DNA of 64,000 nucleotides, taken from contig NZ_QETK01000009.1 in the NCBI RefSeq assembly GCF_003105155.1, positions 1-64,000 on the forward strand, written 5' to 3'. Positions 1-9,139 of the stretch are shown here, piece after piece. The notes under the pieces were generated by a model. It had not been told where the DNA came from, ran no database searches, and was given only the letters and a program-made list of their open reading frames with translations. The number at the start of each line of letters is the position of its first letter. The stretch's first letter is position 1. A program made the position numbers and the translations under genes. Origin of the DNA: Pseudomonas sp. SDI. Its GTDB lineage: Bacteria > Pseudomonadota > Gammaproteobacteria > Pseudomonadales > Pseudomonadaceae.

Positions 1-877
1 CGGCCGGCGGCGGGGCCGACTGCGCAGGCGGCTGGCGGCGATGGCGCAGGGCGAACTCGGCCACGGCGTCGATATCTTCTTCCTTTATATGCGCATCACC
101 ACGCCAGGCGGCATGCGCCCGCGCCGCACGCAGCCACACCAGGTCGGCGCGCAGGCCATCGACGCCCGCCGCAAAGCAGCGTTCGGTGATCTGCGCCAAC
201 GCGGCGTCGTCCAGTGCGATCTGTGGCAGGCGACTGCGCGCCGCCTGGCACTGCTCGCGCAGCGCCGCCTGAGCCGCTGCCCACTGGGCACAGAACGCTT
301 CAGGGTCGCTGTCGAAGTCCAGCCGCCGGCGAATGATCTGCCCGCGCGCTTCGGGCAATGGCTGCCCGTGCAGCACCACGTTGAGGCCAAAACGGTCGAG
401 CAGTTGCGGACGCAACTCGCCCTCTTCCGGGTTCATCGTGCCAATCAGCACGAACCGCGCACTGTGCCGGTGGGAAATACCGTCGCGCTCGACGCGGTTG
501 GTGCCGCTGGCGGCAACGTCCAGCAGCAGGTCGACCAGGTGGTCTGGCAGCAGGTTCACTTCATCGACATAGAGCACACCACCGTCGGCCTTGGCCAGCA
601 CCCCCGGCGAGAATTGCGCACGGCCCTGGCCGAGCGCTGCATTCAGGTCGAGGGTGCCGACCAGACGTTCCTCGCTCGCACCGAGCGGCAGGGTCACGAA
701 CGGGCCCTCGCCCAGCAGGTCGGCCAGGCCGCGGGCCAGGGTGCTCTTGGCCATGCCGCGCGGGCCTTCGATCAGCACACCGCCGATCTTCGGGTCGATG
801 GCGGTGAGGCACAGGGCCAGTTTCAGTTCCTCGGCGCCTACCACGGCAGCCAACGGAAAATGGATCGGTTCGCTCAT
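1..877 (-). CDS. ChlI-like AAA+ magnesium-chelatase-type ATPase, partial at the window edge
   Basis: The reading frame starts with ATG at 877 and is still open at base 1, so only about 292 N-terminal residues are seen. Residues 38-46 (GPRGMAKST) form a Walker A loop. A Walker B region (GGVLYVDEVNLL) follows, and then a sensor-type segment containing GTMNPEEG, an arrangement typical of the ChlI/BchI chelatase ATPase. The start lies 2 nt after the cobN stop, with the cobN terminal codons supplying the upstream region. Next to cobN it probably powers cobalt insertion into hydrogenobyrinic acid diamide, in place of or alongside CobS. That role is inferred from context; the fold assignment is firm. 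Confidence 0.9.
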   Translation of the reverse strand, partial: MSEPIHFPLAAVVGAEELKLALCLTAIDPKIGGVLIEGPRGMAKSTLARGLADLLGEGPFVTLPLGASEERLVGTLDLNAALGQGRAQFSPGVLAKADGGVLYVDEVNLLPDHLVDLLLDVAASGTNRVERDGISHRHSARFVLIGTMNPEEGELRPQLLDRFGLNVVLHGQPLPEARGQIIRRRLDFDSDPEAFCAQWAAAQAALREQCQAARSRLPQIALDDAALAQITERCFAAGVDGLRADLVWLRAARAHAAWRGDAHIKEEDIDAVAEFALRHRRQPPAQSAPPPA

Positions 878-879
878 GT

Positions 880-3800
880 TCAGTTCTCTTCTTCGCCGTC
901 CAGCAGCTGCTCTTCAAGGGCCTCGCGGTACTCGCCCGGTTCCTGCCACAGCCCGCGCTGCTGGGCTTCCAGCAAGCGCTCGGTGATGTCGCGCAGGGCC
1001 TCGGGGTTGTGCTGTTGGATAAACGCGCGGGTCGCGGCGTCGAGCACGTAGGCGTCGGCCAACCCCTGATAATGGTGGTCGTCGATCAGTTGCGTGGTGG
1101 CGTCGAAGGCAAACAGGTTGTCGACGGTCGCCGCCAACTCGAAAGCGCCCTTGTAGCCATGGCGCTTGATCCCGTCGATCCACTTCGGGTTCAGCGCGCG
1201 GGCACGCATCACCCGGTTCAGTTCTTCCTTGAGGGTGCGGATGCGCGGCCGGTCGGGCTGGCTGTGGTCGCCGTGGTAGCTGGCCGCCGGTGCGCCGCCA
1301 AGGGTTTCCACCGCCGCCAGCATGCCGCCCTGGAACTGATAGTAGTCGTTGGAATCGAGCACGTCGTGCTCGTGATTGTCCTGGTTCTGCAGCACCGCCT
1401 GGACCTGGCTCAGGCGCCGGGCAAAGTGCTCGCGGGCGGCGGTGCCGTCGTCGGCGCCGCCATACGCATAGCCACCATGGTTGAGGTAGACCTCGGCGAG
1501 GTCTTCGCGGCGGTTCCACAGCCGGCCGTCGATGGCGTTCTGCACGCCGGCCCCGTAGGCACCGGGCTTGGAGCCGAAGATCCGCCAGCCCGCCTGACGC
1601 TGAGCGTCGTCGCGGCTCACACCATTGGCCTCAAGCGCAGCGCGCTCGCTGCGCACCTTGGCCGCCAGCGGGTTGAGGTCATCCGGCTCGTCCAGTGCCG
1701 CCACCGCCTGCACGGCGGCATCGAACAGCTTGATCAGGTTGCCGAAGGCATCGCGGAAGAACCCGGATACGCGCAAGGTCACGTCGACCCGGGGCCGGTC
1801 GAGCAGGCTCAACGGCAGAATCTCGAAGTCGTCGACGCGCTGGCTGCCGCTAGCCCAGACCGGGCGCACGCCAAGCAGGGCCATGGCCTGGGCGATGTCG
1901 TCGCCGCCGGTGCGCATGGTCGCGGTGCCCCACACCGACAGACCGAGCTGGCGCAGGTGGTCACCGTGGTCCTGCAGGTGGCGCTCAAGAATCAGGTTGG
2001 CCGAGGCGAAACCGATGCGCCAGGCCGTGGTAGTGGGCAGATTGCGCACGTCCACGGTATAGAAGTTGCGCCCGGTCGGCAGCACGTCCAGGCGTCCCCG
2101 GCTGGGGGCACCACTCGGTCCGGCGGGGACGAAACGGCCGTCTAGCGCCGCCAGCAGGCCGTGCATTTCCGCCGGACCACAGGCATCGAGCTGTGGCGCG
2201 ACCTGCACCTGCAGGGCATGCAGGATCGCCTGCACCTCAGGCCAGTCCTCGGGCAGGCAGAGGCTGGCATTCAGGCTCGACACGATCAACTGTGCCGCAT
2301 ACAGCTCCAGACGCTCGCGGCTGTCGCCCGCCGTGCGCCATGGCTCGGCGCTGAGCGCCAGCAACGCAGCGGGGCGCGGTCCTTGCCACGGCTGGCCGAG
2401 GTCGCAGTCCAGCGGATCGAAGCCCAGGCGCATGGCGCGGGCCAGCGCCCGCAACAGGCTGGCATTGGCCCCGCGGCCATCGCCACGCTCGACGCGCAGC
2501 AGGGCCAGCAAGGTGTCGATGCGCAGGCGGCCGGCCGGCGACTCGCCGAAAACGTGCAGGCCGTCACGAATCTGCGACTCCTTCAGGTCGCACAGGTAGG
2601 TGTCCAGGCGTGGCAGCCAGACGGCGGCATCGTCCAGCGCACCTTCCAGCTGCAACTCGCGGTCGATATGGTTGTCGCGCACCAGTTCGAGAATTTGTCG
2701 CTGCAGCTCGCGCGCCCGGCGCGGGTCAAGCAACTGTGCCTCGTAGTACTCGTCGGCGAGCAGCTCCAGGTGACGCAACGGCCCGTAGGTTTCGGCACGG
2801 GTCAGTGGCGGCATCAGGTGATCGATGATCACCGCCTGGGTGCGGCGCTTGGCCTGGGCGCCCTCGCCCGGGTCGTTGACGATAAACGGGTAGATGTTCG
2901 GCAACGGCCCGAGCAGCGCGTCCGGCCAGCACTCGGCAGACAGACCGACGCCTTTGCCCGGCAGCCATTCGAGGTTGCCGTGCTTGCCGACATGGATCAG
3001 CGCATCGGCCGCGAAACCATGGCGCAGCCAGAAATAGAACGCCAGGTAGGCGTGCGGCGGCACCAGGTCGGGGTCGTGATAGACCGCGCTCGGGTCGACC
3101 TGGTAGCCGCGCGCCGGCTGGATGCCGACGAAGGTCAGGCCAAAGCGCAGGCCAGCGATCATCATCCGTCCGTTGCGGCACATCGGGTCGTTTTCCGGCT
3201 CGCCCCAGCGCTCGCGCACGGCCTGCTGGTTGGCCAGCGGCAGGCTGGCGAAGGCGGCGCGGTAAGCGTCCAGCGCCATGCTCTGCGCGCAGGGGCGCTG
3301 GTCGCGGCTGTCGAGGTCGTTGCTGACCCCACCGAGCAACGCCTGGATCAGCGCCGTGCCGCTCTCCGGCAGCGGTGCCAATGGGTAACCTTGTGCCTGC
3401 ATGGCGCGCAGGATGTTCAGCGCTGCAGCCGGCGTATCCAGGCCGACACCGTTGCCGATCCGGCCATCGCGGGTCGGGTAATTGGCCAGGATCAGCGCCA
3501 CGCGCTTCTGTGCGTTGGGCTGGCGCGCCAGTTCGCACCAGCGCCGCGCCAGCTCGGCGACGAAATCCATGCGTTCCGGGTGCGCGCGGTAGCAGACCAC
3601 ATCGGACTGGCTGCGCTCGCTGCGCCAGGCCAGGTCCTTGAAGCTGATCGGCCGGGTAATGATGCGCCCATCCAGTTCCGGCAAGGCAATGTGCATGGCC
3701 AGGTCGCGCGCGCCCAGGCCCTGTTCGCTGGCCTGCCAGCCTTGTTCGTTGTCCTGCGCGCAAATCGCCTGCAACACCGGAATGTCGCGGCGGAACGGCC

Positions 3801-4635
3801 GCAGGTGCGGCTGCTGCGGGCTGGACTGGGCAAAGCCGGTGGTGTTGATGATCAGCGCCGCGTCGACCTCGTCGAGCCACTGCTCGACCTGCTCCAGGCA
3901 GGCCGCCTCTTTCAGGCTGGCGACGGCAATCGGCAGCGGATTGAGACCGGCCGCCAACAAGCGCGCGCAGAAGGTATCGATAAAGGCCGTGTTGGCCGCC
4001 TGCAAGTGCGAGCGGTAGAACAGGATCGGCGTTACCGGCTGCTGCGGTAGCCAATCGGCGAACCAGTCGCGCAGTTGCGCCGTGGCCTGGTTCGGGTGAT
4101 AGACGCTGGTCCGCGGCAGTTGCTGTGGCTCCTGCCAGGGGTAGGCACGGCCCAGCCATTGGCTGGCCAGGCAATTGAACAGGTTCAGCGCGTTGGCCTT
4201 GCCACCCTCGCGCAGAAAACGCCAGAGCCGTTCGGCCTGCTCCGCCGGCACCGTGCCGAGGCTGCTCAGCTCCGGGTCGGGACGGTCGTCGCCTGGCACC
4301 AGGATCAGTTGCACGCCCCGTGCCGCCAGTTCAACCAGCTGTTCGACGCCGTAGCGCCAATAGCCGATGCCGCCATGCAGCGACACCAGAATCACCTTGG
4401 CGTGACGCAGCACCTCGTCGACATAGAGGTCGACCGAGGCATGGTTCTGCACCTGCATCGGGTTAGCCAGACGCAGGCTGGGGTAGTCCTCGGGCAACTG
4501 CTGGGCGGTTTCCGCCAGCAGCGCCAGGTGCGAGTCACCGCTGCAGAGAATGACCAGCTCGGCCGGGGTCTGGCCGAGGTCGGCAATACTGTCGTCCGGT
4601 ACAAAGCCACCGGGCTGGGTCCGCAGCAAGTGCAT
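880..4635 (-). CDS. cobN: Cobaltochelatase subunit CobN
   Basis: This 1251-residue protein has the normal length for CobN, the large catalytic subunit of the ATP-dependent aerobic cobaltochelatase that inserts cobalt into the corrin ring. Recognisable family segments include HVGKHGNLEWLPGKG (about residues 545-560), a conserved metal/porphyrin-site block shared with ChlH, and YGAGVQNAIDGRLWN near residue 1040. It follows cobW with 3 nt between stop and start and precedes the chlI-like ATPase by 2 nt, so the three are almost certainly one transcript under the upstream cobalamin riboswitch. Cytoplasmic. No frameshift or missing block was noticed. Confidence 0.96.
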   Translation of the reverse strand: MHLLRTQPGGFVPDDSIADLGQTPAELVILCSGDSHLALLAETAQQLPEDYPSLRLANPMQVQNHASVDLYVDEVLRHAKVILVSLHGGIGYWRYGVEQLVELAARGVQLILVPGDDRPDPELSSLGTVPAEQAERLWRFLREGGKANALNLFNCLASQWLGRAYPWQEPQQLPRTSVYHPNQATAQLRDWFADWLPQQPVTPILFYRSHLQAANTAFIDTFCARLLAAGLNPLPIAVASLKEAACLEQVEQWLDEVDAALIINTTGFAQSSPQQPHLRPFRRDIPVLQAICAQDNEQGWQASEQGLGARDLAMHIALPELDGRIITRPISFKDLAWRSERSQSDVVCYRAHPERMDFVAELARRWCELARQPNAQKRVALILANYPTRDGRIGNGVGLDTPAAALNILRAMQAQGYPLAPLPESGTALIQALLGGVSNDLDSRDQRPCAQSMALDAYRAAFASLPLANQQAVRERWGEPENDPMCRNGRMMIAGLRFGLTFVGIQPARGYQVDPSAVYHDPDLVPPHAYLAFYFWLRHGFAADALIHVGKHGNLEWLPGKGVGLSAECWPDALLGPLPNIYPFIVNDPGEGAQAKRRTQAVIIDHLMPPLTRAETYGPLRHLELLADEYYEAQLLDPRRARELQRQILELVRDNHIDRELQLEGALDDAAVWLPRLDTYLCDLKESQIRDGLHVFGESPAGRLRIDTLLALLRVERGDGRGANASLLRALARAMRLGFDPLDCDLGQPWQGPRPAALLALSAEPWRTAGDSRERLELYAAQLIVSSLNASLCLPEDWPEVQAILHALQVQVAPQLDACGPAEMHGLLAALDGRFVPAGPSGAPSRGRLDVLPTGRNFYTVDVRNLPTTTAWRIGFASANLILERHLQDHGDHLRQLGLSVWGTATMRTGGDDIAQAMALLGVRPVWASGSQRVDDFEILPLSLLDRPRVDVTLRVSGFFRDAFGNLIKLFDAAVQAVAALDEPDDLNPLAAKVRSERAALEANGVSRDDAQRQAGWRIFGSKPGAYGAGVQNAIDGRLWNRREDLAEVYLNHGGYAYGGADDGTAAREHFARRLSQVQAVLQNQDNHEHDVLDSNDYYQFQGGMLAAVETLGGAPAASYHGDHSQPDRPRIRTLKEELNRVMRARALNPKWIDGIKRHGYKGAFELAATVDNLFAFDATTQLIDDHHYQGLADAYVLDAATRAFIQQHNPEALRDITERLLEAQQRGLWQEPGEYREALEEQLLDGEEEN

Positions 4636-4638
4636 GGG

Positions 4639-5706
4639 TCAAGCGCCCAGGGCAGCGCGCAGCTTGGCTTCCAGTGCCGCCGCGTCAAGCTCCTGGCCAA
4701 TCAGCACGAGGCGCGTGGTGCGCGGCTCGTCGGCACGCCAGGCGCGATCGAAGTGCTTGTCGAAGCGGGTGCCGACGCCCTGGATCAGCAGGCGCATCGG
4801 TTTGCCCGGAATCGCCGCGAAGCCTTTGACCCGCAGAATGCCGTGCTGCACCACCAGTTGGGTCAGTGCGTCGAGCAGCAGGCTCTCGTCGGCTTGCGGC
4901 AGCTCGATGGAGATCGAGTCGAAGGCGTCGTGGTCGTGATCGTCATGGTCGTCGCCGTCGTGGTGCGAATCGTGATGGGTCTTGCGCCCATCGATATGCA
5001 CCTCGGACTCGGCGCCCAGGCCCAGCAGCACGTCCAGTGGCAGGCGGCCGTTGCTCGCCTCGATCACCTTGACCGCCGGCGGCAGTTCTTCCTGTACTTC
5101 GGCACGCACGGCGGCCAGGGCATCGGCGGCGATCAGGTCGGCCTTGTTCAGGATCACCAGGTCGGCGCTGGCCAGTTGGTCGGCAAACAGTTCGTGCAGT
5201 GGCGATTCGTGGTCCAGGTTCGGGTCGAGCTTGCGCTGCGCGTCGACCTGGTCCGGGAAGGCGGCGAACGTGCCGGCGGCCACCGCTGGGCTATCGACCA
5301 CGGTGATCACCGCGTCGACGGTGCAGGCATTGCGGATTTCCGGCCACTGGAAGGCTTGCACCAGCGGTTTTGGCAGGGCCAGGCCGCTGGTTTCGATGAG
5401 AATGTGGTCCAGATCGCCGCGGCGCGCCACCAGCTCGCGCATCACCGGGAAGAATTCTTCCTGCACGGTGCAGCACAGGCAGCCATTGGCCAGTTCATAG
5501 ACCCGGCCGCTGGCCTCTTCCTCGCTGCAGCCGATGCTGCATTGCTTGAGGATTTCGCCATCGATGCCGAGCTCGCCGAATTCGTTGACGATCACCGCGA
5601 TGCGGCGGCCCTGGGCATTGTCGAGCATGTGCCGGAGCAAGGTGGTTTTGCCCGAACCGAGGAAGCCGGTAACGATGGTAACGGGGAGTTTGGCCAGTGT
5701 TTTCAT
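4639..5706 (-). CDS. cobW: CobW, GTP-dependent cobalt metallochaperone of the COG0523 family
   Basis: A 355-residue P-loop GTPase of the CobW/HypB/UreG type, thought to deliver cobalt during cobalamin synthesis. Walker A GFLGSGKTT is at residues 14-22, the metal-binding CLCC motif at 76-79, the guanine-specificity NKAD at 187-190, and a histidine/aspartate-rich loop at about 244-259. The ATG at 5706 is chosen because AAGGG lies 7 nt upstream; an in-frame start 45 nt further out (5751) lacks a site. First gene of cobW-cobN-chlI, about 105 nt downstream of a cobalamin riboswitch, so expression should fall when adenosylcobalamin is plentiful. Confidence 0.95.
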   Translation of the reverse strand: MKTLAKLPVTIVTGFLGSGKTTLLRHMLDNAQGRRIAVIVNEFGELGIDGEILKQCSIGCSEEEASGRVYELANGCLCCTVQEEFFPVMRELVARRGDLDHILIETSGLALPKPLVQAFQWPEIRNACTVDAVITVVDSPAVAAGTFAAFPDQVDAQRKLDPNLDHESPLHELFADQLASADLVILNKADLIAADALAAVRAEVQEELPPAVKVIEASNGRLPLDVLLGLGAESEVHIDGRKTHHDSHHDGDDHDDHDHDAFDSISIELPQADESLLLDALTQLVVQHGILRVKGFAAIPGKPMRLLIQGVGTRFDKHFDRAWRADEPRTTRLVLIGQELDAAALEAKLRAALGA

Positions 5707-5811
5707 GTCGATGCCCTTGGCAGGATGGCGGGCATGCAGGACGAGAGCCACAGGTGCAACCTGGGCGCGTTCGCCACCGGATCACCCCGCCCGGTTGAAT
5801 GTTGGAAACTG

Positions 5812-5985
5812 TTCGAGGCAGGTCTCCTGGCTTGCGTTGTGCCGGCTGTTTCTCCGGCGCCAGCGACGCCTTCCCGCACCGTTGTGCAGTGGCTGTGTCG
5901 CTGTAGGGGCAACGCTTACAGTTGCGGGGGCAGCCGCGGCTTGAACCGCGTTCCCGTCTTAGCTCCGATTTGCACCGAAGAACCT
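5812..5985 (-). promoter_or_regulatory. Cobalamin riboswitch upstream of cobW
   Basis: On the minus strand, reading from 5985 down, the conserved elements appear in the right order: GGTGCAAATCGGAGC, then the core GCTGCCCCCGCAACTGTAAG at about 5911-5933, a GCCACTG segment, GGGAAGGCG, and the B12 box AGCCAGGAGACCTGCC at about 5817-5832. This is the complete signature of an adenosylcobalamin riboswitch. It should repress cobW-cobN-chlI when the cofactor is abundant. The assignment is by motif; no folding was computed. Confidence 0.95.
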
Positions 5986-6077
5986 CGAAGCGGCTAGGCT
6001 ACGCAGTGCCTCCAGGCAGGTCAACCGCTGTATTGACGGATGCCGGCGCCCGTGATTTGCTAGCCGCATTCGTTTGG

Positions 6078-6270
6078 GTGCCTTTTTACAAGGTGAAACG
6101 GGAAACCGGTGCGTCGTCCACGGCTGTAAACGCCGAGCGACAATGCCGGTGCTGCCCCCGCAACGGTAAGCGAGGAAGCGTCTTGACCACTGTGCCCGCT
6201 GTTCCGGCATGGGAAGGTGACGCCCTTGGCTGCGCGTGATGCCAGCCCTCGCCAGCCCGGAGACCGGCCC
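6078..6270 (+). promoter_or_regulatory. Cobalamin riboswitch upstream of cbtB-cbtA
   Basis: The plus strand carries a second full set: GGTGAAACGGGAAACCGGTG (6092-6111), the core GCTGCCCCCGCAACGGTAAG (6151-6170), CCACTG, GGGAAGGTGACGC, and the B12 box GCCAGCCCGGAGACCGGCC (6251-6269). About 110 nt of GC-rich, hairpin-prone sequence separates the B12 box from the cbtB ribosome site and is the likely expression platform. It is back to back with the riboswitch serving cobW, giving a divergent pair. Confidence 0.95.
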
Positions 6271-6382
6271 AACGCTGATAGACAAACCCGCGGTGGGCGG
6301 GCGCTGTTGCAACCCCTGGGCGCTCTGCGTGCGGGGGGCGCTGCGCTTGCCTGTTGCCGAACAACACCCAGAGGAAAGCGCC

Positions 6383-6565
6383 ATGCCGATCACCGCCAGT
6401 CACTCCGCCGTCACCCCCGTCAGCCTCAGCCAACGTATCGTCGTCGCCATCGGCGCGTCGCTGCTGGGCCTGTGCCTGGTGTACTTCGCCGGTTTCTCGC
6501 ACATCGAAGCGGTGCACAACGCTGCCCACGATACCCGCCACAGCGCCGCCTTCCCTTGCCACTGA
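6383..6565 (+). CDS. cbtB: CbtB, small subunit of a predicted cobalt transporter
   Basis: A 60-residue protein with one hydrophobic segment (IVVAIGASLLGLCLVYFAGF, about residues 19-38) and a histidine-bearing C-terminus ending FPCH, the layout of CbtB, which pairs with CbtA in B12-regulated cobalt uptake. The ATG at 6383 is preceded by GAGGAAAG; a longer frame from 6236 would run back into the riboswitch and is rejected. cbtA follows 11 nt downstream. The transport role rests on family knowledge and on the riboswitch. Confidence 0.92.
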   Translation: MPITASHSAVTPVSLSQRIVVAIGASLLGLCLVYFAGFSHIEAVHNAAHDTRHSAAFPCH

Positions 6566-6576
6566 GACCTGCCCCG

Positions 6577-7263
6577 ATGATCAAGCGCATCGCCCGCACC
6601 GCAGGCTTCAGCGGCCTGCTGGCTGCCCTGCTGCTGACCCTGCTGCAAAGTTTCTGGGTCGCACCGCTGATTCTGCAGGCGGAAACCTACGAAACCGCCA
6701 CGCCGGTGGCCGAAGCGCACGAACATGCCGCCGGCACCGCCGAGCACCACCACGATGCCGAAGCCTGGTCGCCGGAGGATGGCTGGCAGCGCGTGCTGTC
6801 GACCACCGGCGGCAACCTGGTCGTCGCCGTCGGCTTCGCCCTGATCCTCGCTGCGCTGTATACCCTGCGCGCGCCTGGGCGTGCCGCCAGCGGCGCACTG
6901 TGGGGCCTGGCTGGGTTTGCCGTGTTCTGCCTGGCACCAACCCTCGGCCTGCCGCCGGAGTTGCCGGGCACCGCCGCTGCCGAACTGGCCCAGCGCCAAG
7001 CCTGGTGGGCCGGCACCGCTGCTGGCACTGCGGTCGGCCTGGCGCTGATCGTGTTTGCCCGCAACTGGCTGCTCAAGGCCCTGGGCGGGGTGCTGCTGGT
7101 GCTGCCACACGTGATCGGCGCGCCACAGCCGGAAGTCCATGCAAGCCTGGCACCGCAAGCGCTGGAAACGCAGTTCAAGGTGGCTTCGCTGCTGACCAAC
7201 GCCGCGTTCTGGCTGGCCCTGGGCCTGATCAGCGCCTGGCTGTACCGTCGTCAGCAGGCTTGA
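6577..7263 (+). CDS. cbtA: CbtA, predicted cobalt transporter membrane subunit
   Basis: A 228-residue polytopic protein with about five hydrophobic segments and a histidine-rich loop (HEHAAGTAEHHHDAE, about residues 48-62) suited to metal capture. CbtA is a predicted cobalt importer seen repeatedly behind cobalamin riboswitches. The ATG at 6577 starts just after the cbtB stop; the same frame extends upstream to 6217 but only through cbtB in another frame. The stop overlaps the cobE start by one base. Inner membrane, acting with CbtB to feed cobalt to CobN. Confidence 0.92.
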   Translation: MIKRIARTAGFSGLLAALLLTLLQSFWVAPLILQAETYETATPVAEAHEHAAGTAEHHHDAEAWSPEDGWQRVLSTTGGNLVVAVGFALILAALYTLRAPGRAASGALWGLAGFAVFCLAPTLGLPPELPGTAAAELAQRQAWWAGTAAGTAVGLALIVFARNWLLKALGGVLLVLPHVIGAPQPEVHASLAPQALETQFKVASLLTNAAFWLALGLISAWLYRRQQA

Positions 7264-7670
7264 TGCCTGCGCTGTATGTCGGGCTGGGCTGCCGTCGCGG
7301 TTGCCCGGCCGAGACCCTCGAAGGGCTGCTGCGCCGGTCCTTCGCGGCCAACGCCCTGCCCCTCGACCGGCTTGCCGGTATCGCCAGTATCGGCCTCAAG
7401 CATGATGAACCCGGCCTGCACGCACTGGCGCGGGCGCTGGACGTACCCTTGCGTTTCTTCAGTGCTGGCGAGCTGGCGCAGTTCGAAGCGCGCCTGAGCC
7501 AGCGCTCTGCCATCGCCTTTGCCCACAGCGGTTGTTATGGCGTGGCCGAAAGCGCTGCCCTGGCCTTGGCCGAACGCCGCAGCGCGGGCCCTGCCAGCCT
7601 GCGCCTGCCACGCACCCTGGCCGCCGACGCCAGCCTGGCAGTGGCCTGGGTGCCGACCTTTGGCGGATAA
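7263..7670 (+). CDS. cobE: CobE, cobalamin biosynthesis protein (CbiG C-terminal-like)
   Basis: A 135-residue protein beginning with a GLGCRRGCPAETL motif, typical of CobE and of the C-terminal domain of CbiG. Its middle contains GLKHDEPGLHALA and FFSAGELAQ, also family features. CobE is needed in the aerobic B12 pathway but its exact step is unsettled. The ATG overlaps the cbtA stop (TGATG), implying translational coupling, and cobM begins 27 nt later. Confidence 0.92.
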   Translation: MPALYVGLGCRRGCPAETLEGLLRRSFAANALPLDRLAGIASIGLKHDEPGLHALARALDVPLRFFSAGELAQFEARLSQRSAIAFAHSGCYGVAESAALALAERRSAGPASLRLPRTLAADASLAVAWVPTFGG

Positions 7671-7697
7671 TCCGCCGACTCTTTTCAAGGATTTGCC

Positions 7698-8444
7698 ATG
7701 ACCGTCTATTTCATCGGCGCCGGCCCCGGCGATCCGGAGCTGATCACCGTCAAGGGCCAGCGCCTGATCCATCGCTGCCCGGTGATCATCTACGCCGGCT
7801 CGCTGGTTCCCGCCGCGGTGCTCGAAGGGCATTGCGCCAGCACCGTGATCAACAGCGCCGAACTGCACTTGGCGCAGATCATCGAAGCGATCCAGGCCGC
7901 ACATGCCCAGGGCCAAGACGTGGCCCGCGTGCACAGCGGCGATCCGAGCCTGTACGGTGCGATCGGCGAGCAGATCCGTCACCTGCGCACGCTGGGCATT
8001 CCCTACGAGATCGTTCCCGGCGTGACCGCAGCCGCGGCCAGTGCCGCGCTGCTGGGCTGCGAGCTGACCCTGCCGGACATCGCCCAAAGCGTCATCCTCA
8101 CCCGCTACGCCGATAAATCGCCGATGCCGGCCGGCGAGGCCCTGGCGAGCCTGGCCAGCCATGGCACCACCATGGCCATCCACCTCGGGGTGCAGCACCT
8201 GGAGAAGATCGTCGCGCAGCTGCGCCCGCACTACGGCGGCGACTGCCCGATCGCCGTGGTGCACCGCGCCACCTGGCCCGACCAGGACTGGGTGCTCGGC
8301 TGCCTCGACGATATCGTGCCGCAGGTGCTGGCCAAGGGCTTCCGGCGCACCGCGCTGATCCTGGTCGGCCGGGTGCTGGCCAGCGACAGCTTTGCCGAGT
8401 CGGCGCTGTACCGGGCCGGGCATGCCCATCTGTATCGCCCCTGA
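7698..8444 (+). CDS. cobM: Precorrin-4 C11-methyltransferase CobM
   Basis: A 248-residue tetrapyrrole methylase that transfers a methyl group from S-adenosylmethionine to C11 of precorrin-4, giving precorrin-5 in the aerobic cobalamin pathway. The glycine-rich GAGPGDPELITVKG at residues 7-20 and VHSGDPSLYGAIGEQ near residue 75 are the SAM-site signatures. Length matches CobM/CbiF. An AAGGATTT site precedes the ATG. Last recognisable cob gene of the rightward riboswitch transcript. Confidence 0.96.
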   Translation: MTVYFIGAGPGDPELITVKGQRLIHRCPVIIYAGSLVPAAVLEGHCASTVINSAELHLAQIIEAIQAAHAQGQDVARVHSGDPSLYGAIGEQIRHLRTLGIPYEIVPGVTAAAASAALLGCELTLPDIAQSVILTRYADKSPMPAGEALASLASHGTTMAIHLGVQHLEKIVAQLRPHYGGDCPIAVVHRATWPDQDWVLGCLDDIVPQVLAKGFRRTALILVGRVLASDSFAESALYRAGHAHLYRP

Positions 8445-8516
8445 GCGGGGCCATTGCATCACGCCCACGATCGTCGCAGAGTAACCGCTCAATCGCCCCT
8501 GCCAGAGGATTCGCCC

Positions 8517-8762
8517 ATGCTCGCGTTACGCCCGTTCTGTGAATGCTGTGCCACCCCCTTGCCGGGCGATAGCCGCGAGGCGTTCATCTGCTCGTTTGAA
8601 TGCACCTTCTGCCGCGACTGCCACGACCATATCTTGAAGGGCCAGTGCCCGAATTGTGGCGGCGAGCTGGTCGCGCGGCCACCGCGTGTGGGGGCGGCAC
8701 TGGCGCGCAATCCCGCGTCGACCGAGCGCATCGTCAAGCAGCAAGGCTGCAGCCGGCACTGA
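8517..8762 (+). CDS. DUF1272 small cysteine-rich protein
   Basis: An 81-residue protein with paired cysteine motifs: CECC at residues 8-11, then CSFECTFCRDC and CPNCGG, matching the DUF1272 family and pointing to a small zinc-ribbon fold. Function unknown. The ATG at 8517 is chosen because AGAGGA lies just upstream (8503-8508). It is 72 nt after cobM and may ride on the same transcript. A hairpin follows the stop. Confidence 0.85.
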   Translation: MLALRPFCECCATPLPGDSREAFICSFECTFCRDCHDHILKGQCPNCGGELVARPPRVGAALARNPASTERIVKQQGCSRH

Positions 8763-8768
8763 GCGGCG

Positions 8769-8789
8769 GGCGCCGGCAGGGTCGGCGCC
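8769..8789 (+). terminator. Hairpin terminator after the cbtB-to-DUF1272 transcript
   Basis: GGCGCCG and CGGCGCC form a perfect 7-bp GC stem around a 7-nt loop, followed by TTGCTTCATTT. This is a plausible intrinsic terminator, although the T tract is imperfect. Confidence 0.6.
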
Positions 8790-9139
8790 TTGCTTCATTT
8801 GGCTTACGGCCTAATCCAAGATATAGCTGTAACTATAGCTCATAAGTCTTTGTTTTTATTGATTTTTAATCACTGAGAATACGCCAAACACCAAACCTAA
8901 TAAAATGATTCAAAAATTCCTTATAACGCATTGATTTATAAGGTATTTACACAAAATTTACTTATTTCCTCTCCTCACTTACCCCTCGCTCAAACCGCTC
9001 TAACCCGTGGTTCCCGCTTAATATTTTATTTTTTCGCCAACCCCTTTACACACAAATGATAATAACTACCATTCTCGCCTTTCTTGAGCGGGTGAACCTC
9101 TGCCTGCCTGCTCGTTTTCTGTCTCAGGAGAGATCTGAC
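8790..9139. other. AT-rich intergenic region between DUF1272 gene and fepA
   Basis: About 350 bp with no supportable gene. The stretch 8815-9000 is strikingly AT-rich against the surrounding high GC. It probably holds the promoter of the siderophore receptor, and a Fur-box-like sequence lies near its right end. Confidence 0.6.
9055..9073. promoter_or_regulatory. Fur box candidate
   Basis: The 19-mer AATGATAATAACTACCATT resembles the classical Fur operator GATAATGATAATCATTATC, keeping the AATGATAAT core and the inverted ATT half. It sits 67 bp upstream of the receptor start, where Fur repression would be expected. Confidence 0.65.

Noticed and set aside
40..1051. Plus-strand open frame at the left edge
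   Set aside because: It is antisense to the ChlI-like gene and the end of cobN; the Walker motifs are on the minus strand.
2161..5997. Long plus-strand open frames opposite cobN and cobW
   Set aside because: They only complement cobN and cobW, which carry the conserved motifs; no ribosome sites or domains were found.
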